DNA from: Puniceicoccaceae bacterium 5H
Lineage (GTDB): Bacteria; Verrucomicrobiota; Verrucomicrobiia; Opitutales; Oceanipulchritudinaceae
Length of the DNA stretch: 64,000 nt
Assembly (NCBI GenBank): GCA_009772895.1
Contig: WOUP01000002.1
Location: 124,001 to 188,000 of the forward strand
Reading direction: 5' to 3'
This document shows positions 41,444-50,762 of this stretch, piece after piece. The notes under the pieces are model-generated. The model made no database searches and was not told where the DNA came from. It saw nothing but the letters and a program-made list of their open reading frames with translations. A program made the translations under genes and the position numbers. Positions within the stretch are counted from its first letter, which is position 1; every line of letters begins with the position of its first letter.

Positions 41444-43686
41444 CAGTAGTCTGCTTCGAAGCCGATGCCGACGATGCGGGGTTTGCCGACCACGGCACCA
41501 TAGCCGTTACCGGCTTCGGCCCACATGCGCTCGAGGTATTCGTCGTCCAGCAGGTTCGTGCCGTAGAGGTAGACGGACCAGTGGTCGGCCTGATAGCCGA
41601 TCTTGGCGTCGAGCAACAGGCGGTCGTCGAGGTAGTAGGGATCGACGTTGTCGATGTTGGCCCAGGCCTCGTCCACGTAGCTCAGGCTGCCATTAGCGAA
41701 GATGCCGGTGCTGTGCTGGTAATGGGCGCCGACGCTGGCCGTCCATTCCGGTGACTGGGGGAAGGCGTTGTGGGTGTAGTCTTCGTTACCGTAGGGGTTC
41801 TGGTAATCGTCGAACTGCGTCTTGGTGTAGCCGATGGATTGGTAGAAGCTCAGCCCATCGTTCAACCACTCGCGCAGCTCGACTTCAAAACCGTAGTAGT
41901 GCGATTCGCTGGCGTTGACCACGTTGCTGTCGTAGAGGTCGTCCGAGCGTTGCAAGCTGACCTGCTGATCCTTCCAGTCTACGTAAAAGAGATTGGCGTT
42001 GAAGGTCAGCCGGTCCTCCAGCCACTGCGAGCGGTATGAGAGCTCGTAGTTGATCGTGCTTTCTGGATCGAACGTTACGGTTTGGCCTCGGGCCTGGTTG
42101 AAGCTGACGCCGCCGGAGCGGTAGCCGGTCGAGACGGTGAAGCCCGTGCTCATCTTGTCCGTCCAGTGGTAGGTGACGCCCACGGAGGGAAGGAGCTTGG
42201 AATAGTCGTCCGTGCCTTCGCCTCTACTGGAGGCCTGATCGGCGATTGCGGCCAGAGCCACGTCTGCAGGCGTGCCGGCGGGGATGCCCATGCTGGGCAC
42301 GTCGATCAGGGCGAAATGGTCGGGATATCCCTGGAGCAACACCACGTTTTGCTCAGAGAACCGGTCCTTCTGCTCGTAGTCGAAGCGCAGACCGGCAGTG
42401 AGGGTCAGCTCGGGCATCACGTCCCAGTCGGCATTGACGAACGCGGCGAAGTTATCGGTGTCAATGTCGTAGTTGGATTGGTTGTCGATCAGGGCTCGGG
42501 CTCCGTCCGGTAGCCCGAATACCGGCAGGTAAGAGGGCGGGATGACGTAATAGAATGGCCCGGAGGAGTGCGTCTCCGTCGACTCGTAGGCCCCATAGAC
42601 TCCAGCCAGTAGGCGCCAGCTTTCGCCTCGGCCGAGCAGGCGGATTTCCTGGCTCACGCTGTCATTGTCATAACCGTAGCCGTAGACGATGTCTTCCTCG
42701 GCGGTGCGATCGCCATCGTAGGCGGAGTCGCTGTGGAAATCGCTCCAGGCGGTGGTGGCGGTCAGCTTCCAGCCGTCGACGAGATCCTGATCGATGACGA
42801 GGGAAGCCAGGCGGCTGCGGGAGTCGAAATTGTTACGGGTATTTTCCACCGCGATGCGATCAAAGAGCTCGTCGCGTACATCCGAATAAGCGTAGGCGCG
42901 CTCGCCGTTGTCGCTGTCCGTCTGCATGTAGGTCAGCGTGGCGGAAAAGCCGTTCCAGGCCTCGGGCTGAAAGAGCAGCTTGCCACGAAAGCTCAAGGTG
43001 TCCTGACGAGCCCAGTCGTCTTCGTCGCGGGTCACGTTTTCGAGAGCGCCGTCGCTGTATTGATGGTCGACGGAGAGGCGGAAGGCCAACATCTCGTCCA
43101 CGATGGGGCCTCCGGCGGCCGCGGCGAGTTGGTAAGTGTCGTCTTCGCCGTAGGTGGTCTTGAGCGCGGCATCCCAGTCAAAGGTCGGCTGCTTGGTCGT
43201 GACGACCACGGCGCCGGCCAGAGCGTTGCGCCCCATGCTGGTCGATTGCGGGCCGCGCAGGATTTCGATCTGCTCGACATCCCACATCGTCAGGCCGTCA
43301 AACGTAAGCATTTCCGCATCCACACGGGCGCCATCGACGAGCACCGTGGCCATTTCGCTGCCCTCGGAGTTGGTCAGCCCGGTGTTGGTAATGCCCCGGA
43401 TGCTGAAGCCGCCATCGTAGGCGTAGGTGTTGGCCGTCAGGTTGAAGACGTCAGAAATATCGGTCGTCGGCATCTGCTGGAGGGTGGCGGCCGAATGCAG
43501 CGCGACGCTGGTCTGCGTCTCCTGCAAGGTGCGTCCCAGCTTTTCGCCCGTGATCACCATGTCTTCGAGTGTGAAGACCTGAGTGTTGTCCGATCCTGTG
43601 TTTTCGTTGCCCGTCGCGGACTGGGCATAGCCAACCCCGGTCAGAAGCAGCAGCGACAGGGTAGTAGAGAGTTTAAGCGCATTCAT
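41443..43686 (-). CDS. TonB-dependent siderophore-type receptor
   Basis: The 747-residue receptor starts MNALKLSTTLSLLLLTGVGY (signal peptide) and has a TonB-box-like segment (FTLEDMVITGEKLGRTLQET). The plug carries DVFNLTANTYAYDGGFSIRG and VEQIEILRGPQSTSMGRNAL. The barrel ends IVGIGFEADY with a terminal aromatic. A TTG nine bases upstream is in frame but the ATG fits the signal peptide. Coupling to the PepSY gene and placement downstream of piuC point to ferric-siderophore uptake; the ligand is unknown. It differs clearly from the Fiu-like receptor at the head of the run, so two substrates are likely served. Confidence 0.9.
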   Translation of the reverse strand: MNALKLSTTLSLLLLTGVGYAQSATGNENTGSDNTQVFTLEDMVITGEKLGRTLQETQTSVALHSAATLQQMPTTDISDVFNLTANTYAYDGGFSIRGITNTGLTNSEGSEMATVLVDGARVDAEMLTFDGLTMWDVEQIEILRGPQSTSMGRNALAGAVVVTTKQPTFDWDAALKTTYGEDDTYQLAAAAGGPIVDEMLAFRLSVDHQYSDGALENVTRDEDDWARQDTLSFRGKLLFQPEAWNGFSATLTYMQTDSDNGERAYAYSDVRDELFDRIAVENTRNNFDSRSRLASLVIDQDLVDGWKLTATTAWSDFHSDSAYDGDRTAEEDIVYGYGYDNDSVSQEIRLLGRGESWRLLAGVYGAYESTETHSSGPFYYVIPPSYLPVFGLPDGARALIDNQSNYDIDTDNFAAFVNADWDVMPELTLTAGLRFDYEQKDRFSEQNVVLLQGYPDHFALIDVPSMGIPAGTPADVALAAIADQASSRGEGTDDYSKLLPSVGVTYHWTDKMSTGFTVSTGYRSGGVSFNQARGQTVTFDPESTINYELSYRSQWLEDRLTFNANLFYVDWKDQQVSLQRSDDLYDSNVVNASESHYYGFEVELREWLNDGLSFYQSIGYTKTQFDDYQNPYGNEDYTHNAFPQSPEWTASVGAHYQHSTGIFANGSLSYVDEAWANIDNVDPYYLDDRLLLDAKIGYQADHWSVYLYGTNLLDDEYLERMWAEAGNGYGAVVGKPRIVGIGFEADY

Positions 43687-43698
43687 GGGTCTCAAAGT

Positions 43699-45003
43699 TC
43701 AAGCCAGGCCGAGGTCTTCGCGGGTGCGCTCGAGCTGGCGGATGAGGTGGAAGATCACCTCGGCGTGGTCCAGGGACACCTGCCGCTCGTAGCGCAGTTG
43801 ATGCAGCGCCGTATCGAGTGCGACAGCGGCGGAGGCCCGGAGTTCGCGGTCGGCGCACATCGCGAAGGGCGCCTGACCGGATTGCAGGTTTTCAAAAAGA
43901 AAGGCGGGCAGGAACTGGGGTTGCGCGTGAGCGTAGAGCTGCGTTCCCAGGTGGAAAATACGGCGCCCGATGGGCCATAGCTGGGCCTGCGGGGTGGCCT
44001 GCCAGTGACGAAAGAGCTCCATCGCTTCGTCCGCCAGATCGCTTGCCTCAAAATACAGCGTGTCGGTGTCGAGGGTCTCGGCCAGACGCGGTACAAGCAG
44101 GGTCAGGCACTGGAGCGCGGCCCGGAAGGCCTGCAGGCTTACCTCAGCCCATTTGAGCGAGGTAAAGGCCAGATCCTGGGACCCTTTCCACGCCTCGCGT
44201 GCGGCGGCCAGACCGGCCTGCAGCCCCACGACGTCCGCTTCATCGCGCGTGCGTAGATTGGCCTGATTGGCAAGGGCCTGGGCGAGGTCGAAACTTTGGT
44301 CCGGCTGCGTGCGCAGGCCGGCGATCGCACGGTCCAGATCATCCAGGGCCCGGCGGTCCGCCTCGGGCTCTTCGAGTTGGGCCAGGGTGTTGGCACGGTT
44401 CAGCCAGATACGCAGGCGCAGCCCGTCGAAGGACTGACCTGGCTCGTGGTGTTCGTGGTCTGCCAGCACGTTTTCGGCCTGGCGGTAGGCCGTGATGGCC
44501 TCCTCGTGTTTGCCCAGTAGTTGGTCGCAATTGGCGAGGTTGAGCCACGTGCCGGCGAGGCGGTGCAGGTAGCGGGGCAGGGGAGGCAGGCCCTTCAACG
44601 CGTCGAGTGCCGTCTGGTAGCACCGCCGTGCCGCCTCCCATGAAGTGGGATCTTCGGGCAGCTGCAATGTGTGGGCGAGATTGGCCCAGGCGGCGGAACG
44701 CTCGACCCGATAGGCGGGCGGCAGGGGCTCGGCCAGTTGGTCGAGATGGTGGATCGCCTGACGGTAGGCCTCGCTGGCGTCCAGCAGATGCTCGCGATTA
44801 TCGAGTCGCAACAGGGCGTTGCCGTAGTTGATCCAGGCGCAGCCGAGTTCAAAGCGAGTCGCATCGTCGCCGTCCTGCCATAATCGCGGGTGCAGGGAGT
44901 CGATCACGGAGGCCAGCAATGTGGCGGCCGTGCGCAGGTCGCCGGGGCGACCGCGCTTCAGCAGTGCGTCGGCGTTTTGACGGGAGGCGAGGAGGGCGTT
45001 CAT
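43699..45003 (-). CDS. TPR-like helical repeat protein in the iron locus
   Basis: This 434-residue protein lacks a signal peptide and consists of helix-turn-helix repeats: WINYGNALLRLDNREHLLDA, AWANLAHTLQLPEDPTSWEA, TWLNLANCDQLLGKHEEAIT and WLNRANTLAQLEEPEADRRA. The 'W.N.a..l' spacing of about 34-40 residues is that of tetratricopeptide repeats. The C-terminal part (ALDTALHQLRYERQVSLDHA) is helical without clear repeats. No enzyme motif is seen. It is sandwiched between piuC and a TonB receptor in the same direction, 12 bases before the latter, so a role in iron handling is inferred from position only. Confidence 0.75.
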   Translation of the reverse strand: MNALLASRQNADALLKRGRPGDLRTAATLLASVIDSLHPRLWQDGDDATRFELGCAWINYGNALLRLDNREHLLDASEAYRQAIHHLDQLAEPLPPAYRVERSAAWANLAHTLQLPEDPTSWEAARRCYQTALDALKGLPPLPRYLHRLAGTWLNLANCDQLLGKHEEAITAYRQAENVLADHEHHEPGQSFDGLRLRIWLNRANTLAQLEEPEADRRALDDLDRAIAGLRTQPDQSFDLAQALANQANLRTRDEADVVGLQAGLAAAREAWKGSQDLAFTSLKWAEVSLQAFRAALQCLTLLVPRLAETLDTDTLYFEASDLADEAMELFRHWQATPQAQLWPIGRRIFHLGTQLYAHAQPQFLPAFLFENLQSGQAPFAMCADRELRASAAVALDTALHQLRYERQVSLDHAEVIFHLIRQLERTREDLGLA

Positions 45004-45112
45004 GGCGATGAAAGGGAGGGAACCGACGCCCCGCCCGTCGCCGTGCCGTGGCGCTCATCCGGGAAGCAGACGCACGCCACGGCCAGCGGTAGGCTATAAC
45101 AGGCAGGTTGGT

Positions 45113-45793
45113 TCACATCTCCGCCCATTGGCGGAGCAAGTTGTGGTAGACCCCGGTGATCTGGACGGCGGATGCGTGATCCGGATGGTCCTGGTTCAGG
45201 CGTTGCAGGCCCAGGTCGAGGTCGAAAAGCAGGGAGCGCTGGCCGTCGTCGCGGATCATGCTCTGGATCCAGAAAAACGAGCACAGGCGCGTGCCGCGGG
45301 TGACGGGCGTGACGTGGTGCAGGCTGGTGGCCGGGTAGAGCACCATGTGCCCCGCCGGCAGTTTGACCTGCTGCACGCCATAGGTGTCTTCCACGCACAG
45401 CTCGCCGCCGTCGTATTCGTCCGGCTCGTAAAAGAAGAGCGTGGCCGAGAGATCGGTGCGGATGCGGCGGTTGCTGTCCGGGAACTGACGGATGGCATTG
45501 TCCACGTGGGTGTGGAATTGCTGCCCGCCCGAATAGCGGTTGAAGAGCGGCGGTAACACGTGCAGCGGCAGCGCGGCGGACATGAAGAGCGGGTTGCGCC
45601 CCAGCGCCGCGAGGATCATGTCGCCCACCTGTTGGGCGGCGGGGTGATCCTGCGGAATCTGCATGTTGTGCTTGGCACGGCGGGCTTGGTGCCCAGAGGT
45701 GACGTTGCCGTCGACCCACTCCGCGCTCTCGAGCAACTGGCGGGCTTGCGCCACCTGTTCGGCATCGAGGACTTCTGGAATACGGATCAGCAT
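45113..45793 (-). CDS. piuC: Fe(II)/2-oxoglutarate-dependent PKHD-type hydroxylase PiuC/YbiX
   Basis: The 226-residue enzyme has the family start [20 protein letters not shown]. It then has [19 protein letters not shown] with the HxD iron ligands (about 98-100), the distal His in [14 protein letters not shown] (about 159) and the 2-oxoglutarate Arg in [14 protein letters not shown]. The C-terminal helical extension [12 protein letters not shown] is typical. PiuC/YbiX genes lie beside Fiu/PiuA receptors in many Proteobacteria, exactly as here, and are iron-regulated; the hydroxylated substrate is not established. The gene follows the receptor by six bases. Confidence 0.93.
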   Translation of the reverse strand: MLIRIPEVLDAEQVAQARQLLESAEWVDGNVTSGHQARRAKHNMQIPQDHPAAQQVGDMILAALGRNPLFMSAALPLHVLPPLFNRYSGGQQFHTHVDNAIRQFPDSNRRIRTDLSATLFFYEPDEYDGGELCVEDTYGVQQVKLPAGHMVLYPATSLHHVTPVTRGTRLCSFFWIQSMIRDDGQRSLLFDLDLGLQRLNQDHPDHASAVQITGVYHNLLRQWAEM

Positions 45794-45799
45794 GGCAGC

Positions 45800-48070
45800 C
45801 TAGTAGCGGAAGGAAGCGGTGAGGGTGTAGTTGCGCTCGCGCCCGGGCGTGTAGTGACCGCCGTAGCCGCGCTCGATGTATTCCTCGTCGGCGAGGTTTT
45901 CGACGTTGAAGCGCAGCGCCAGGTTGTCCGTGAGCTGGTAGGACGCCATCGCGTTGAACAGCCAGTATTCCGTGCCGTCGGGCACGCTGGAGTCGTCGGA
46001 GGTGCTCGAGTAGTAATAGCTGCCCGAGTATTGCGCCCCGCCGCCGATCTGGAGCTGCGGCAGGATCTGGTAGGTCGTCCAGATGCTGAAGGCGTGGTCC
46101 GGCGCGTAGGCCAGTTCGTGGCCCTCTTCGTCTTCGCTCAACGATTCGCTGACCTCGGTATCGAGGTAGGAATAGCCGCCGTAGACGCTCCACTGGTTGG
46201 TAATCTTGCCGGAAACGCTCAGCTCGATGCCTTGCACGACCTGTTCGCCGTCGAGCACATACTCCTCGTCGCGATCCAGGCGCGTGCGGGCATTGGTCTT
46301 TTCCGTGCGGAAGACGGAGGCGCCGACCATGAAGCCGCGGTTGGCGGGCTCCCACTTGACCCCCGCTTCGTAGTTGCGGCTCTTCTCGGGGTCCAGCTCC
46401 GGGTTGTTGCTCGCGCTGCCGCGGCGGCCGCCGCCCGTGCTCAGCGTGAGGCCTTCGGCGGAAGGATTGAAGGAGGTTGCGGCGCCCGCGTAGAGCGTCA
46501 CTGGCGTGGTCGGCTTGTAGAGCAGGGCGGCCCGCCAGCTGACCATGTCGTCTTCACGCTCGAGCTTGGTGGTTTCGTCTTCGCCCACGTCCTCGCTCTC
46601 GGCGTCGAAATTCTCGTAGCGCAGCCCGCCGGTCACCTGCCAGTGCTTGGTCAGCTTGATCGAGTCGAAGGCATAGAGCGCGACCGTATCGCCCGTGCCC
46701 TTGGAGTAGGTGCCGTCGCGCTCGTTGGTGCCCTCATAGGGGTCGTTGGGGTTGGGATCGTAAAGGCTGGTGTCGAGCGGGTAGCCGTCGGCCGCCTGCA
46801 CATCGCGCCCGTAGTTGGTATATTCCTCGGTCGAGACCTCGAAGCCGCTGGAGAGGGTATGGGCGATCTTGCCCGTGCGGAAGTCGTAGGTCACGTTCGT
46901 CTGGTTGCCCAGAAACTCGAATTCGCGGTCCTGTGCCTTCACGTCTGTGCGGCGCACCATGTCGTCCGAGTCGCTGACAAAGCGCGGTGCCGTCACGATG
47001 GCTTCGCGGGTGCTCTTGCTGTAATGCGTCAGGTTGCGCAGCGTCAGGCCCTCACCAAAGGCATGGGTGAGCTCGGCCGTGGCCTGGTCGCTTTCAATCT
47101 CTTCGTAGTCGCGATTGACGAGGCCGTAGAAATTCTCCCGGTCCACCTGGTCGTTGAAGGCCGCGTCGGCGGGCTGGCCATAGTCGGGGATGTTGTCCTG
47201 CTGTAGGTGCTGGTAACTGATGACCGCCTGGGTCGCATCGCCGAGGCCGAACGCGAGGGAGGGCGCGATGCCCCAGCGGCTGTTTTCAACCGCATCGCGG
47301 CCCGGCACGCCGCCATCGTCCCACATGGCATTGAGGCGCACTGCGACGCCATTCTCTTCGGAAATCACCTGATTGGCGTCGAGGGTTGTGCGCTTGTGGT
47401 CTTCGCTGCCATAGCTCACGCTGCCCTGGATCTGGCTCTTCTGGTAGGGCTGCTTGGTCACGAGATTGACCGCGCCGCCGGTGGTGCCGCGACCGCCAAT
47501 GGCCGACGAGGGCCCCTTGGCCACTTCCACCTGCTCCAGGTTGAAGGAGTCGCGCGCATACTGTCCCGTGTTGCGGAAGCCGTTGACGTAGATGTCGTTT
47601 TCGGCGCTGAAGCCGCGGATAAAGAGGTTGTCGCCCGGCGCGCTGCCGCCTTCACCCGCCTGGAAGGTAATGCCCGGGCTGTTACGCAACACGTCGCGCA
47701 GGCTGGTGGCCTGTTGCTGCTCGATCACGTTGCTCGGGATCACGTTGACCAGTTGCGGTACGTCGCGCAGCGGGGCCGTAAACTTCGGCGACTTGAGCTG
47801 CACCTGACGGCCTTCCGTCACCTCCGGGGGCAATTCGATCGGGCTGTCGCCGTTGGAGGCGTCGTCGGTTTGCGCCTGGCCGTGGACCGAGGCCGCACCC
47901 GCCATTACGAGGGAACCGATCAGGGCCGTACCCTTGTGGGGACGATGGTTCCGCGGTGCGGCAAAGGCCGCCTCCGCGCCAAAAAGGGACGAGCCGAGAC
48001 TGCCGTTGAAAGTGCCCAGGTCGCGGAGAGAGTCGCTGGTCTGAGTGGAAGAAGTTTGGGTGTCGTTCAT
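45800..48070 (-). CDS. Fiu/PiuA-like catecholate siderophore receptor
   Basis: This 756-residue TonB-dependent receptor has a long basic N-terminus before its signal-peptide core (GTALIGSLVMAGAASVHGQA, about residues 47-66). The plug includes QATSLRDVLRNSPGITFQAG, DNLFIRGFSAENDIYVNGFR and FNLEQVEVAKGPSSAIGGRG; TTLDANQVISEENGVAVRLN follows. These match the order seen in E. coli Fiu. The barrel ends NYTLTASFRY. Fiu and PiuA take up monomeric catechol-iron complexes. It heads the iron run on the minus strand, followed by piuC. The 5' region contains repeated TAATGAGA motifs. Confidence 0.93.
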   Translation of the reverse strand: MNDTQTSSTQTSDSLRDLGTFNGSLGSSLFGAEAAFAAPRNHRPHKGTALIGSLVMAGAASVHGQAQTDDASNGDSPIELPPEVTEGRQVQLKSPKFTAPLRDVPQLVNVIPSNVIEQQQATSLRDVLRNSPGITFQAGEGGSAPGDNLFIRGFSAENDIYVNGFRNTGQYARDSFNLEQVEVAKGPSSAIGGRGTTGGAVNLVTKQPYQKSQIQGSVSYGSEDHKRTTLDANQVISEENGVAVRLNAMWDDGGVPGRDAVENSRWGIAPSLAFGLGDATQAVISYQHLQQDNIPDYGQPADAAFNDQVDRENFYGLVNRDYEEIESDQATAELTHAFGEGLTLRNLTHYSKSTREAIVTAPRFVSDSDDMVRRTDVKAQDREFEFLGNQTNVTYDFRTGKIAHTLSSGFEVSTEEYTNYGRDVQAADGYPLDTSLYDPNPNDPYEGTNERDGTYSKGTGDTVALYAFDSIKLTKHWQVTGGLRYENFDAESEDVGEDETTKLEREDDMVSWRAALLYKPTTPVTLYAGAATSFNPSAEGLTLSTGGGRRGSASNNPELDPEKSRNYEAGVKWEPANRGFMVGASVFRTEKTNARTRLDRDEEYVLDGEQVVQGIELSVSGKITNQWSVYGGYSYLDTEVSESLSEDEEGHELAYAPDHAFSIWTTYQILPQLQIGGGAQYSGSYYYSSTSDDSSVPDGTEYWLFNAMASYQLTDNLALRFNVENLADEEYIERGYGGHYTPGRERNYTLTASFRY

Positions 48071-48088
48071 GACGATGAGAGCAAGTGC

Positions 48089-48176
48089 TAATGAGAGGAA
48101 CTAATGAGATCGCTTGTGCTGAAACTGAATCTCAGTTCCAGTGAGGCAAGCCAAAATTTAAGATTGTGTCTCATTA
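48089..48176. promoter_or_regulatory. Candidate iron-responsive control region
   Basis: Upstream of the receptor gene TAATGAGA occurs at 48089-48096 and 48102-48109, and its complement TCTCATTA at 48169-48176. Between them AACTGAATCTCAGTT (48123-48137) is a perfect 6-3-6 inverted repeat. The AT-rich TAATGA units resemble Fur half-sites, though not the classic 19-mer. The region also precedes the divergent mla genes. Confidence 0.45.
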
Positions 48177-48236
48177 ACACTTTAGCCTCGACGCCGCGCT
48201 TGCGCTGCGGGCAGGTTCGGGCCACTATGCGCGCAG

Positions 48237-49022
48237 ATGAGCGATCCTTCCCCCCGCATCCAGGTGAGCGAGCTGACGATGGCCTACGGCAGCTTTGTGG
48301 TGCAGCGTGACCTGGATTTTTCGGTCGGGGCAGGAGAGATCCTGATCATCATGGGTGGCTCTGGCTGCGGAAAGAGCACGCTGCTGAAGCACCTGATCGG
48401 CCTGAAGGAACCGGCCAAAGGGGAGGTCTTCTATGACGGCGAGAGCTTTACCGAAGCCAGTGCAGGCGAACGGAACGCGATGCAGCGCCGCTTTGGCGTG
48501 CTCTATCAGCAAGGCGCGCTCTGGAGCTCGATGACGGTGGCGGAAAACGTCGCGCTGCCCCTGCAGGAATACACGCAGCTCGGCCCGCGCGAGATCGACC
48601 TCATCGTGCGCTACAAGCTGGCGCTCGTGGGCCTGCGCGGCTTTGAAAACTACTTCCCCAGCGGGCTCAGTGGCGGCATGCGCAAGCGGGCTGGCCTTGC
48701 CCGTGCCATGGCGCTCGACCCAGATATCCTGTTTTTCGACGAGCCGTCTGCCGGGCTCGACCCCATCACCTCGCGCCGTCTCGACGATACCATCCTGCAG
48801 CTGCGGGAGAGCCTGGGGGCGACCGTGGTGGTGGTGACGCACGAACTTTCCAGCATCTTTGCCATCGCCGACCGCGCGATCTTCCTCGACGCCAAGGAGC
48901 GGACCATCACCGCCCAGGGGTCGCCGCGCGAATTGCTGGAAAATCCGCCCAACGAGGCCGTGCACGATTTTCTCACCCGCAACCAGACGGAAAACCTCGA
49001 GCACGCGGGCCAGCGCCTGTGA
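48237..49022 (+). CDS. mlaF: MlaF-like ABC transporter ATPase
   Basis: This 261-residue ATPase has Walker A IIMGGSGCGKSTLLKHLIGL (about 40-59), Q-loop LYQQGALWSSMTVAENVALP, signature SGLSGGMRKRAGLARAMALD (about 143) and Walker B ILFFDEPSAGLDP. The 'LxGGMRKRagLARA' and 'GALFsSlTVxENV' segments are typical of the MlaF/Ttg2A branch that energises phospholipid transport between membranes. The partner permease MlaE, normally adjacent, is not in the window: upstream is the divergent iron run. MlaD and a PqiC-like lipoprotein follow. Confidence 0.9.
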   Translation: MSDPSPRIQVSELTMAYGSFVVQRDLDFSVGAGEILIIMGGSGCGKSTLLKHLIGLKEPAKGEVFYDGESFTEASAGERNAMQRRFGVLYQQGALWSSMTVAENVALPLQEYTQLGPREIDLIVRYKLALVGLRGFENYFPSGLSGGMRKRAGLARAMALDPDILFFDEPSAGLDPITSRRLDDTILQLRESLGATVVVVTHELSSIFAIADRAIFLDAKERTITAQGSPRELLENPPNEAVHDFLTRNQTENLEHAGQRL

Positions 49023-49123
49023 ACCGCGCATCGGCCTCTCGTCCGGCGTTGAGACCGTAATTCGCTTTTTCATTTGGCCTTTAGCGAAGTGCAGGTAAGG
49101 TATCGGACAAAGTTTCGTTGTTC

Positions 49124-50131
49124 ATGAGTCGCCGTGCATCACCCGCCGTTATCGGGGCCTTTGTGATCGGGGCCGCCGTTTTGCTGGCCGGCCTGGTCAT
49201 CTACGTGGGCGCCCGCAACATCTTCTCGAAAGAAGAGACGTTTCTGTTGTACTTCGACGAGACGATCAACGGCCTCTCCGTCGGCGCTCCGGTCAAGTTC
49301 AAGGGGGTGCCGATCGGCCGCGTCAGCGACGTGCGTATCCGCTACAATCAACCGCCTGAATCGACCGCGATCCCCGTCTTTATCGAGATCGATACCAAGC
49401 GCCTCGAAGAGCAGCTGGGCGTGCAAGTCGACCTGCGCGACGAGGAGGTGCTGGCCGCCGAGATCCAGGACGGGCTGCGCGGCAAGCTGGTCGTGACGAG
49501 CTACATCTCCGGTCAGCTCTACATCGAGCTGGATTACATTCAGGGCCCGGTGCCGGACGCCTTTCCGCACCAGCAGCGCATCGTCTATAAGGAGATCCCC
49601 ACCGAGCCTTCGGTGCTGGCTCAGGTCGGCTCTTCGGCTTCGGATATCGTGGCGCGCTTCAGTGCAATCGACATGAAGACGATCAACGACGAGCTGATCA
49701 CCCTGCTGCGCAACTCCAACGCCGCTGTCGAGTCGATCAATACCGCCGAGATCAATCAGGAACTGGTCGGCACCACGCAGTCGATCAACGCGACGTTGAA
49801 AGACGCCGACATTCCGGGACTGGTGGCCCAATCACGCGCCACACTGCAAGAGGTGCAAAACCTGGCGCAGACGCTCAACAGCCAGGTGGATCCCGCGATG
49901 AACGACTATCATCGGTTGGCGGATCGGCTGGATACCACGCTGGTTTCGGTCGAAAACGCCGCCAACGGCCTGTCCTCCACCGTGCAGCCGCAATCGGCCC
50001 TGTATTACGAGCTCAACGAGACGATGCGCGAAGTCCGCACGGCCGCGCGCGAATTGCGTGAGCTGGCCGATTACCTCGAACGCAACCCCCGCTCCCTTTT
50101 GACCGGGCGCGACAAGCCCGAAGAACGTTAA
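49124..50131 (+). CDS. MCE-domain lipid-transport protein (MlaD-like)
   Basis: The 335-residue protein (ATG chosen over a TTG six bases upstream) has one N-terminal transmembrane helix (AVIGAFVIGAAVLLAGLVIY). A single MCE domain follows (about 38-125): LLYFDETINGLSVGAPVKFK, GVPIGRVSDVRI and GLRGKLVVTSYISGQLYIEL. The remainder (about 165-330) is a long helical, Asn/Gln-rich segment that in related proteins builds the needle. It is longer than E. coli MlaD (183 residues) and closer to the PqiB/YebT-neighbour type with C-terminal coiled coil. It lies between mlaF and a PqiC-like lipoprotein gene and likely binds phospholipid in the periplasm. Confidence 0.9.
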   Translation: MSRRASPAVIGAFVIGAAVLLAGLVIYVGARNIFSKEETFLLYFDETINGLSVGAPVKFKGVPIGRVSDVRIRYNQPPESTAIPVFIEIDTKRLEEQLGVQVDLRDEEVLAAEIQDGLRGKLVVTSYISGQLYIELDYIQGPVPDAFPHQQRIVYKEIPTEPSVLAQVGSSASDIVARFSAIDMKTINDELITLLRNSNAAVESINTAEINQELVGTTQSINATLKDADIPGLVAQSRATLQEVQNLAQTLNSQVDPAMNDYHRLADRLDTTLVSVENAANGLSSTVQPQSALYYELNETMREVRTAARELRELADYLERNPRSLLTGRDKPEER

Positions 50132-50138
50132 CCGACCG

Positions 50139-50729
50139 ATGCGCTGTTCGTTTCTCCTCGCCTTTGCCTCCCTCGGCCTGCTGCTGCCCGGCTGCGTAAA
50201 CCTCGAGCCCTCCGCCGATCCCACCAGCTTTTACGTCCTGCACTCCGGCCCCTCCGACGCACCGCAGTCCGACGAGACGAGCCATGTGCTGACGCTGCAC
50301 CAGGTGCGGCTGCCCGAATATCTGCAAGGCAGCAAGATCGCCGTGCACGAAAAGGGGTTCCAGATGCGCTACAGCGACTGGAATCGCTGGGGCGAAGAAC
50401 TGGACCTCGGCATCACCCGCGCGCTGGCGGAGCACCTCAACGCCGCCCTGCCGGATTACCAGGTCGATACCGGGCGCCGCCGCTACCTGCACGAGAGCAC
50501 CCCCGTGCTGGAGGTGGAAGTCGAGCGCTTCGAAGGCAGTATCTCCGGCGAAGTCTGGGTGGCCGCCCGCTATATCGTCATCGACGAAGACAAAAGCGAA
50601 GTGCTCGCCCAAGGCCATTTCCGCTACGAATCCCAGTGGAATGGCGAAGATTACCAGCAGCTCGTCGCCACCCTCAGCGACGGCCTGCGCGCCCTCGCCT
50701 CCGAAATCGCCACCAAGCTACCGGAATAG
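50139..50729 (+). CDS. PqiC/ABC-auxiliary-type outer-membrane lipoprotein
   Basis: The 196-residue protein has a lipoprotein signal (LLLPGCVNLE, Cys about 20). Its mature part reads PTSFYVLHSGP, LHQVRLPEYLQGSKIAVHEK, YSDWNRWGEELDLGITRALA and EVEVERFEGSISGEVWVAAR. These are the conserved elements of the ABC-type transport auxiliary lipoprotein (PqiC, DUF330) family. Such proteins partner MCE proteins at the outer membrane. The gene starts seven bases after the MCE gene. Its stop is followed by REP sequence. Confidence 0.88.
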   Translation: MRCSFLLAFASLGLLLPGCVNLEPSADPTSFYVLHSGPSDAPQSDETSHVLTLHQVRLPEYLQGSKIAVHEKGFQMRYSDWNRWGEELDLGITRALAEHLNAALPDYQVDTGRRRYLHESTPVLEVEVERFEGSISGEVWVAARYIVIDEDKSEVLAQGHFRYESQWNGEDYQQLVATLSDGLRALASEIATKLPE

Positions 50730-50762
50730 GGCAGGGCATCCCCAAAACGCTCGCCACCACCT

